From Sphingobacteriaceae bacterium (GTDB taxonomy: Bacteria > Bacteroidota > Bacteroidia > B-17B0 > Aurantibacillaceae): a DNA stretch of 7,144 bases. Position numbers and translations under genes: made by a program. Under the pieces are notes generated by a model. It ran no database searches. It saw only the letters and a program-made list of their open reading frames with translations, and was not told where the DNA came from. This document shows positions 1 to 5,186 of this stretch, piece after piece (positions within the stretch are counted from its first letter, which is position 1; every line of letters begins with the position of its first letter). Location: positions 1 through 7,144 of the forward strand of contig JAHEYE010000011.1 of NCBI GenBank assembly GCA_023251695.1. Direction: 5' to 3'.

Positions 1-2
1 AT

Positions 3-920
3 TTAATTATTGCCCACCACCCTATTATTTTCGGTGGACTGAAACGTTTAACGGGAAACAATTATGTGGAGCGTGTTGTGATTAAAGCCATACAGAACAA
101 TATTGCCATTTATGCTTGTCACACTAATTTAGACAATGTAAAAAACGGTGTAAATGCAAAAATAGCTGAGAAATTAGGGCTGACTAATCTCAAAATTCTT
201 TCTCCAAAAAAACAATTACTCAAAAAATTAGTCACTTATGTTCCTGTTGCGCAACACGAAAAAGTACGTGCTTCTTTATTTGAAGCCGGTGCCGGAAATA
301 TAGGCAATTACGATAATTGTAGTTTTAATATTTCAGGCACAGGCACTTTTAAAGGGAATGAAAACTCAGACCCTTTTGTTGGGGAGAAAGGGAAACTACA
401 TGAGGAAAATGAAATACGCATTGAAGTGATTTTTGAAGCCCTTAACGAAAGCGCCATTCTTAAAAATTTACTGGCAAATCATCCCTACGAAGAAGTCCCG
501 TTTGATATTTACCCGCTCGAAAATAACTATCACGATGTAGGCAGCGGCATGACCGGAGAATTTGAGAAAGCCCTGCCTGAAAACGAGTTTTTGAACCTTG
601 TAAAAAAAGTTTTTAATCTGAAGTATGTCAAACATACTGCATTGCTGAATAAACCGGTTAAAAAAGTGGCCTTTTGCGGGGGAAGTGGAGCCTTTTTGAT
701 TAAAAATGCAATAAACTCAGGTTCAGATGCTTACATTAGTGCGGATATTAAGTACCATGAGTTTTTTGATGCCGACTCCAGAATCTTAATTGCGGATACC
801 GGACACTTTGAAAATGAGCAGTTTACCCCCGAGATTTTTTATGAATTAATTCAGAAAAAATTTACTACATTTGCCACCTATTTATCGAAAGCGAATACCA
901 ACCCGGTAAACTATTTTTAA
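3..920 (+). CDS. Nif3/DUF34 family dinuclear metal protein with PII-like insert (5' partial)
   Basis: The frame is open from the left edge, so the N-terminus (roughly 60 residues in this family) is missing; the GTG at 66 is an internal Val codon, not a start. Seen: an AHHP motif at 12-23, a CHTNLD motif around 117-134, and a C-terminal DIKYHEFFDA segment (His at 756) followed by GHFENE, an H-x3-E pair. These correspond to the HH, D and H/E ligands of the dinuclear metal site known in E. coli YbgI. Between the two halves, at about 219-521, lies a PII/CutA-like inserted domain (starting KKLVTYVPV, with HPYEEVPFDIYP near its end), as in the longer Nif3 proteins of Firmicutes and Bacteroidota. 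The family forms toroidal hexamers; its biochemical role is unsettled, so no reaction is assigned. It is cytosolic. The zinc-ribbon gene starts 2 nt after the stop, implying co-transcription. Confidence 0.95.
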   Translation, partial: LIIAHHPIIFGGLKRLTGNNYVERVVIKAIQNNIAIYACHTNLDNVKNGVNAKIAEKLGLTNLKILSPKKQLLKKLVTYVPVAQHEKVRASLFEAGAGNIGNYDNCSFNISGTGTFKGNENSDPFVGEKGKLHEENEIRIEVIFEALNESAILKNLLANHPYEEVPFDIYPLENNYHDVGSGMTGEFEKALPENEFLNLVKKVFNLKYVKHTALLNKPVKKVAFCGGSGAFLIKNAINSGSDAYISADIKYHEFFDADSRILIADTGHFENEQFTPEIFYELIQKKFTTFATYLSKANTNPVNYF

Positions 921-922
921 CT

Positions 923-1690
923 ATGTGCGCAAAAATTAAAGAAAAAATTGACGCTTCCATTGAGGGGAAACTGCGTTCTCTGTACGAATTACAATTAATC
1001 GACTCTAAAATCGACAAGCTTCGTACCATCCGTGGTGAGTTACCTTTAGAGGTGAGCGATCTTGAAGATATTGTTACAGGTTTGGAAACGCGCCTTAACA
1101 ATGTAACTACCGAGGTACAGGACTTAGAAACTCAGATTGACGAGAAAAAACAAGCTGTAAAAGATTTTACGGCCAACATTAAAAAATACGAATCGCAACA
1201 AGGTAAAGTACGTAACAACCGTGAGTACGATGCGATCACAAAAGAAATTGAATTCCAGAACTTAGAAATTCAGTTAGCTGAAAAACGCAGCAAAGAAGCG
1301 AAAGCGGGCGTTGCTCTTAAATCAGATTTATTAGAGAAATCGAAAACTGAGTTTGAAGAACGCACTAAAGACCTTAAACAAAAGAAAAGTGAACTGGATG
1401 AAATTATTGCTGAAACAGAAAAAGAAGAAGTTGGATTATTAAAAGATTCAGAAATAGCATCTGCAAAAATTGAAGACCGCTTATTGAACGCTTACAAACG
1501 CATTCGTGCCAACACCCGTAACGGCTTAGCTGTTGTTACCGTTGACCGTGATGCTTGCGGTGGTTGCTATAACAAAATCCCGCCTCAGCGCCAGTTAGAC
1601 ATTAAAACAAATAAGAAAATTATCGTTTGCGAACATTGCGGACGGGTTTTAGTGGACGCAACAATTATTCCTGACGAACAACAAGCTTAA
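923..1690 (+). CDS. coiled-coil C4-type zinc-ribbon protein (DUF164/COG1579-like)
   Basis: This 255-aa cytosolic protein has two parts. Residues about 10-190 are almost entirely charged heptad-like sequence (many E, K, Q, L) predicted to form a long antiparallel coiled-coil hairpin; a conserved-looking QGKVRNNREYDAI stretch sits near its middle. Residues 212-239 form a zinc ribbon: C212-x2-C215, a 20-residue spacer with IPPQ, then C236-x2-C239 followed by GRVLVD. This order and length match the family whose chlamydial member is CT398. The family's molecular role is not established; nucleic-acid or protein-scaffold functions have been suggested. The ATG lies 2 nt after the Nif3 stop codon, so translational coupling is likely, and adjacency of Nif3 and COG1579 genes is a recurrent arrangement in bacteria. 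Transcription appears to end at the hairpin 20 nt downstream. Confidence 0.93.
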   Translation: MCAKIKEKIDASIEGKLRSLYELQLIDSKIDKLRTIRGELPLEVSDLEDIVTGLETRLNNVTTEVQDLETQIDEKKQAVKDFTANIKKYESQQGKVRNNREYDAITKEIEFQNLEIQLAEKRSKEAKAGVALKSDLLEKSKTEFEERTKDLKQKKSELDEIIAETEKEEVGLLKDSEIASAKIEDRLLNAYKRIRANTRNGLAVVTVDRDACGGCYNKIPPQRQLDIKTNKKIIVCEHCGRVLVDATIIPDEQQA

Positions 1691-1709
1691 TTTATAAAAC
1701 ACAATATTT

Positions 1710-1744
1710 AAACCTCTGAAGTCTTTGTACTTCAGGGGTTTTTT
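1710..1744 (+). terminator. intrinsic terminator of the Nif3/zinc-ribbon unit
   Basis: An inverted repeat with arms 1710-1722 and 1729-1741 gives a 13-bp stem with one G-U wobble and a 6-nt loop (CTTTGT); the 3' arm runs into a T tract ending at 1744. The A run on the 5' side gives weak reverse-strand capacity, but no minus-strand gene ends here. It sits 20 nt after the zinc-ribbon stop and before the methyltransferase promoter, so it separates two transcription units. Confidence 0.88.
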
Positions 1745-1756
1745 ATTCCTATACAC

Positions 1757-1787
1757 TTGAGTTTTATAAATAAATAATGTACGTTTG
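1757..1787 (+). promoter_or_regulatory. Bacteroidota-type promoter of the O-methyltransferase gene
   Basis: TACGTTTG at 1780-1787 is an exact match to the TAnnTTTG -7 box, and a TTG at 1757-1759 lies 20 nt upstream, within the usual spacing to the -33 element. The box ends only 4 nt before the ATG at 1792, so the inferred transcription start falls at or within a few bases of the start codon. It lies between the preceding terminator and the gene, where a promoter is expected. Confidence 0.7.
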
Positions 1788-1791
1788 ATTT

Positions 1792-2433
1792 ATGGAATTT
1801 ATCAGCGAGGCTTTAAGTCATTACAGCGAACAACACAGCGAGGCCGAATCAGCTCTTTTAAGCGAATTAAACCGCGAGACGCATTTAAAGGCTATGTCGC
1901 CCCGCATGCTGAGCGGACATATACAAGGTCGTTTTTTAAGTCTGTTATCTAAACTTTCAAAACCAAAAAACATTCTTGAAATAGGCACTTATACAGGTTA
2001 TTCGGCGCTTTGCTTAGCAGAAGGATTAGATGTTGACGGAAAACTGATCACCATTGACCCGAATGATGAAACAAACAGAATGGCCAATAAATATTTTCAG
2101 CGCTCAGCCTACGCCAAACAAATTGAATTAAAATCAGGCGATGCCACAAAAATAATCCCCACTCTCTCCCAAACTTTCGACATTGTTTTTATTGATGCCG
2201 ATAAACGCAATTACGCTTTGTATTTTGATTTAATAATTGACAAAGTAAAAAAAGGCGGCTTAATTATTACCGACAATGTTTTGTGGAGCGGAAAAGTACT
2301 ACTGAAAGAAAATGAAATGGACCCCGATACTAAAGCCATTCATGATTTTAATATGAAAGTGAATTCTGATAAGCGGGTAACAAATTTGTTACTGCCGGTA
2401 AGAGACGGGCTGATGCTGATAATTAAGAATTAA
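1792..2433 (+). CDS. class I SAM-dependent O-methyltransferase (COMT/TrmR-like)
   Basis: This 213-aa protein has the length and motif order of the small cation-dependent O-methyltransferase family 3. Seen: the SAM-binding motif LEIGTYTGYSAL at residues 62-73, acidic ITIDP at 86-90, FIDADKRNY at 133-141, and TDNVLWSG at 160-167. D135, D161 and N162 match the family's divalent-metal ligands. The C-terminus LLPVRDGLMLI is typical. The family methylates catechol-type hydroxyls, and B. subtilis TrmR (YrrM) methylates 5-hydroxyuridine in tRNA; the sequence alone does not decide the substrate, though a tRNA role is plausible for a lone housekeeping copy. The start is supported by a promoter ending 4 nt upstream and by normal family length; the next in-frame Met is residue 35, too late to keep the N-terminal helices. 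The stop codon lies inside the first unit of a downstream heptamer array. Confidence 0.93.
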   Translation: MEFISEALSHYSEQHSEAESALLSELNRETHLKAMSPRMLSGHIQGRFLSLLSKLSKPKNILEIGTYTGYSALCLAEGLDVDGKLITIDPNDETNRMANKYFQRSAYAKQIELKSGDATKIIPTLSQTFDIVFIDADKRNYALYFDLIIDKVKKGGLIITDNVLWSGKVLLKENEMDPDTKAIHDFNMKVNSDKRVTNLLLPVRDGLMLIIKN

Positions 2434-2489
2434 GAATTAGGAATGAAGAATTAGGAGTTAGGAGTTAGGAGTTAGGAGTTAGGAGTTTA
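2427..2489 (+). repeat. heptanucleotide tandem array, consensus GAATTAG/GAGTTAG (9 units)
   Basis: Nine contiguous in-phase 7-nt units. In order: GAATTAA, GAATTAG, GAATGAA, GAATTAG, then GAGTTAG four times, then GAGTTTA. There is no C on the plus strand in these 63 bases. The first unit contains the methyltransferase stop codon (2431-2433), so the array grew from, or into, the very end of that gene. The four identical GAGTTAG copies suggest recent slippage expansion. A 22-nt A/T-rich spacer (2490-2511) separates it from the second array. Confidence 0.95.
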
Positions 2490-2511
2490 AAGTATTAATA
2501 AAAAAAATTGC

Positions 2512-2630
2512 GAAACAATAAACACGAAACACTAAACACGAAACATTAAACACGAAACATTAAACACGAAACAATAAACATTAAACACGAAACAAGAAAC
2601 AAGAAACAAGAAACAAGAAACTTTAAACAA
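2512..2630 (+). repeat. heptanucleotide tandem array, consensus (G/T)AAACAN (17 units)
   Basis: Seventeen contiguous, perfectly phased 7-nt units fill 119 bases with no indels. The first ten alternate GAAACAN and TAAACAN, giving a 14-nt higher-order period; units 12-15 are four identical GAAACAA copies, then GAAACTT and TAAACAA. The core AAAC is present in every unit. The plus strand is about 62% A. The last unit ends 1 nt before the ATG of the threonine aldolase gene, so the array would form most or all of that gene's 5' leader. No TAnnTTTG box is visible inside or just upstream of it. It is not a CRISPR: there are no spacers and the units are far too short. Confidence 0.95.
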
Positions 2631-2631
2631 A

Positions 2632-3651
2632 ATGACGATAGATCTGAGAAGCGATACGGTTACAAAACCAACAAAAGCCATGATGGAGGCCATGATGAAT
2701 GCGAAAGTTGGTGATGATGTTTTTGGTGAAGACCCAACTGTAATTGAACTGGAAGAAAAAGCCGCGAAACTTTTCGGCAAAGAAGCGGGCTTGTTTTGTC
2801 CGAGCGGCACCATGACGAACCAAATTGCCATTAAAGTTCATACACAACCGGGCGATGAATTAATTTGTGATGCGAATTCCCATATTTATAATTACGAAGG
2901 TGGCGGTATTTCTTTTAATTCAGGCGTACAAGCCAAATTAATGCAGGGCGACAGAGGAAGGATCTCTGCTCAGCAAATTGAACAAAGTATTAATGCCGAT
3001 TTTGATTGGTTAACGAGAACTTCATTAGTAAGTCTAGAAAATACGGTGAACAGGGCGGGCGGTTCTTATTATACACTTGATCAGATAAAACCGATTCAGA
3101 AATTATGTAAGGAAAAAAAACTTGGATTGCATTTGGATGGCGCCAGGATTTTTAACGCGCTGGTTGAAACTAAAGAATCAACACAACAGGAAGGTGAATT
3201 GTTTGATAGTATTTCCATTTGTTTATCAAAAGGATTAGGAGCGCCTGCGGGTTCTGTTTTATTGGGAACAAAAGAATTTATTAAAAAGGGAAGAAAAATA
3301 AGGAAAGTATTTGGCGGCGGAATGCGGCAAGCAGGATTTATTGCAGCGGCCGGAATTTACGCTTTGGATAATAATGTGAATCGCTTAAAAGAAGATCACA
3401 AACGCGCTAAGGAAATTGAAAAAATACTTAAGCAATTGTCTTATGTGGATTCTGTTTTACCCGTGGATACAAACATTTTAATTTTCGATATCAATCCTAA
3501 AATAAGCAGTGCTGATTTTGAGAAAAAATTAGCCGCGAATAATATCCGGATGGCAGCTTTCGGAAAACAGACCGTTCGTTTTGTTACGCATTTGGATTTT
3601 ACCGACGAGATGTTGGGGCAATTAGAAAAGGTTATGAAATCTATTCAATAA
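2632..3651 (+). CDS. ltaE: low-specificity L-threonine aldolase, PLP-dependent
   Basis: Cleaves L-threonine or L-allo-threonine to glycine and acetaldehyde; cytosolic fold-type I PLP enzyme, normally a tetramer. At 339 aa it has the family's usual length, and the N-terminus LRSDTVTKPT fixes the start. Seen: GDDVFGEDPT at 27-36, the PLP-phosphate region PSGTMTNQ at 57-64, H84 (expected to stack on the cofactor ring), LHLDGAR at 166-172 with D169 contacting the pyridine nitrogen, and CLSKGLGAP with K200 as Schiff-base lysine. Odd: W126 falls where, by my recalled alignment, T. maritima and E. coli enzymes have an active-site His (H125/H126), and the ENTVN segment at 136-140 has V139 where the related motif is ENTHN. 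The preceding leader is entirely heptamer repeat. The 3' end overlaps the convergent PHP gene by 11 nt. A different substrate preference (allo-threonine, beta-hydroxy amino acids) is possible. Confidence 0.93.
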   Translation: MTIDLRSDTVTKPTKAMMEAMMNAKVGDDVFGEDPTVIELEEKAAKLFGKEAGLFCPSGTMTNQIAIKVHTQPGDELICDANSHIYNYEGGGISFNSGVQAKLMQGDRGRISAQQIEQSINADFDWLTRTSLVSLENTVNRAGGSYYTLDQIKPIQKLCKEKKLGLHLDGARIFNALVETKESTQQEGELFDSISICLSKGLGAPAGSVLLGTKEFIKKGRKIRKVFGGGMRQAGFIAAAGIYALDNNVNRLKEDHKRAKEIEKILKQLSYVDSVLPVDTNILIFDINPKISSADFEKKLAANNIRMAAFGKQTVRFVTHLDFTDEMLGQLEKVMKSIQ

Positions 3652-5047
3652 CCAGTTTTTTAGTCTGCATAAATTTACCGTCAGAAATTTTTACGGTATA
3701 AAAACCTGCGGCATATTTTTCGGTGGAGATTTTTATATTTTCTTCTTTGAATTTCTCCGAATAAATTAATTTGCCACACACATCCACAATTTCAACAGTG
3801 TAATCACTCTTTAAATCTGTACTTAAATACAACATGGTGTGAACCGGATTTGGTGCCATTAAAAAAGTAAATTCATTTGTTTGCTCTTTAATTCCCGCAA
3901 AATTACTTAAGCGATACCAGATAGGAGACGAAATAATTCTGTCGCCATCATTTTGTACAATCTCAATAAAATAATATTTGTTTGTTCCTGCTACCTGTGC
4001 ATTATCGGTAAATGATAAAGTGTTGGAGGATTTCACCACATTTAAAACAGTGCTTAAACTCCCGCTGCCTTCCACTCCCGACCAAACCTTAATACTATCG
4101 GCCAATTCGCCATCCACATCAGTATGCACCACATTAATAGTTGGCCTCACAATTCCTGAAGTGGAATCACCCATAATACTGCTATTAATTTTGAAATCGA
4201 CTTGGCAATTCCAATCTTCACTCGCATAAAAATGCATGTTTTTCATAGCAGTTGTAAGATTCGCTTGTGTTAACGATGGAGCCATAATAACTAATCGGCC
4301 GCCATTATTTCTGCCGAATGTAAGGTTATGATTGTCCTGATCGTAAGTAATTCCGATATGATAGCCTCTGGATAAAAGTTTTCTGTAGTAAGGCGAATAA
4401 TCAGTTGCAGGATATTCGCTATAATTTGTTACTGTACTAAAAGCCAAACCATTTCTGAAAACAGAACCTACAATCGCCGAATCGTAAGCAACATTGTAGG
4501 AACTACCGTAGATATCGCCATAATCGATACCGCTCTGATCAGGATGCGCCAAGTAGCAAAATGCATTTGGATTGTTCTTCACTTTAGTAAACAATCCGTT
4601 ATAGTCTGTTTTAGCATTGTAAATATCATAATTAGGTCCGGTTAGTCCGGGCACTGATGTTTCCCAACCAATTAATTGATTAAAGCCATACATAATAACA
4701 TGTCCATCGCCCGCCGAACTCACTCCCCACTCTGTTCCGTACAAGCATAAAAATGTTCCGGTATTGGCCGCGGCGGCTTCCGATAAACCTAAAGCATACG
4801 AAGTGCGAATCATGCCGGGATTATTATTGGAAGAATAATGGTTGTGTTCGGAGATGCCTAAAAAATCGAAATTCTGTGAAAGTTTTGCATATGAATAGCA
4901 TCCGGCAGGTTTTGATACGCCTGTACTTGATGAATCTTTATTACCATCCGAATAACCCGAATGAGAATGTAAATTTCCATAATAATAATTCAAGGGCTGA
5001 GATTTAACAGATACAGAAAAAATCAGAATATGGAGCAAAAATTTCAT
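3641..5047 (-). CDS. secreted PHP-fold metallohydrolase-like protein with T9SS type A sorting domain
   Basis: 468 aa in three parts. Residues 1-16 are a signal peptide, with likely cleavage at VKS|QP. Residues about 22-275 are a PHP-like phosphoesterase domain: HSHSGYSDG at 27-35 (H27, H29, D34), ISEHNH at 65-70 (H68), a GTEWG segment (E106), GDGH (H116), LAHPD (H168) and DQDNH (D238, H240), a plausible multinuclear metal site. Overall order, including the beta-sandwich at about 285-385 ending DGDRIISSPIW, resembles CehA/McbA-type PHP proteins. Residues about 394-468 are a type IX sorting domain: APNPVHTMLYL, VDVCGKLIYS, AAGFYTVKI, and a KKLVIE end. The protein should cross the outer membrane by T9SS and be released or surface-anchored. 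The substrate is unknown; an ester or phosphoester is a guess from the fold. It is monocistronic, divergent from the lipoprotein gene, and ends inside ltaE. Confidence 0.88.
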   Translation of the reverse strand: MKFLLHILIFSVSVKSQPLNYYYGNLHSHSGYSDGNKDSSSTGVSKPAGCYSYAKLSQNFDFLGISEHNHYSSNNNPGMIRTSYALGLSEAAAANTGTFLCLYGTEWGVSSAGDGHVIMYGFNQLIGWETSVPGLTGPNYDIYNAKTDYNGLFTKVKNNPNAFCYLAHPDQSGIDYGDIYGSSYNVAYDSAIVGSVFRNGLAFSTVTNYSEYPATDYSPYYRKLLSRGYHIGITYDQDNHNLTFGRNNGGRLVIMAPSLTQANLTTAMKNMHFYASEDWNCQVDFKINSSIMGDSTSGIVRPTINVVHTDVDGELADSIKVWSGVEGSGSLSTVLNVVKSSNTLSFTDNAQVAGTNKYYFIEIVQNDGDRIISSPIWYRLSNFAGIKEQTNEFTFLMAPNPVHTMLYLSTDLKSDYTVEIVDVCGKLIYSEKFKEENIKISTEKYAAGFYTVKISDGKFMQTKKLVIE

Positions 5048-5051
5048 CTTA

Positions 5052-5059
5052 TAAATTTA
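5052..5059 (-). promoter_or_regulatory. possible -7 element of the PHP-domain gene (one mismatch)
   Basis: On the minus strand TAAATTTA matches TAnnTTTG except for the last base, and it ends exactly 4 nt before the ATG (minus-strand start at 5047), the same spacing as the other two -7 boxes in this window. No TTG is visible about 20 nt upstream. The octamer is a perfect palindrome in an A/T-rich gap, so chance is a real alternative. Confidence 0.35.
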
Positions 5060-5174
5060 GTGAATAATCAGGCTAATTTCCGTGTATTTGATAAAATGAA
5101 GATAAATTAACAAGAGTCCTTTTAAATCACTGTTTTTGGGCTTTTTACACCCAACCTTTCCCCTAAAAAAAGCG

Positions 5175-5182
5175 TATATTTG
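5175..5182 (+). promoter_or_regulatory. Bacteroidota -7 box of the lipoprotein gene
   Basis: TATATTTG is an exact TAnnTTTG match ending 4 nt before the ATG at 5187, so the mRNA would start at or next to the start codon. No good TTG is seen at the usual 17-23 nt upstream, so the -33 element is weak or absent. The box also decides the start: the upstream TTG at 5136 would place the promoter inside the coding region. The rest of the 139-nt divergent gap (5048-5186) shows no other clear signal. Confidence 0.6.
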
Positions 5183-5186
5183 TATA

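Noticed and set aside
866..873. TACATTTG promoter-like box
   Set aside because: It lies inside the Nif3 coding sequence with no gene start a few bases downstream; matches of this kind are expected by chance in AT-rich DNA.
66..920. GTG at 66 as the start of the Nif3-family gene
   Set aside because: The same frame is open back to base 3 and encodes the conserved AHHP metal-binding motif, so 66 is an internal Val codon of a truncated gene.
865..1101. Minus-strand open frame across the Nif3/zinc-ribbon junction
   Set aside because: It lies antisense to two strong genes and shows no recognisable domain or start signal.
2427..2630. CRISPR array
   Set aside because: Units are 7 nt and directly adjacent, with no unique spacers and no cas genes nearby.
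2532..2847. Two overlapping minus-strand open frames upstream of and inside ltaE
   Set aside because: One is a periodic Cys/Phe/Val-rich translation of the heptamer array, and both run antisense to the well-supported aldolase gene.
3676..3698. Hairpin TACCGT/ACGGTA as a shared terminator for ltaE and the PHP gene
   Set aside because: The stem is only 6 bp with an 11-nt loop, lacks a T tract, and lies within the PHP coding sequence.
3978..4229. Plus-strand open frames inside the PHP gene (also 4753-5007)
   Set aside because: They are antisense to a gene with a signal peptide, metal motifs and a sorting domain; no independent coding evidence.
5136..5186. Upstream in-frame TTG start adding 17 residues to the lipoprotein
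   Set aside because: It would bury the signal peptide, and the TATATTTG promoter box would lie inside the coding sequence; the ATG at 5187 fits both.
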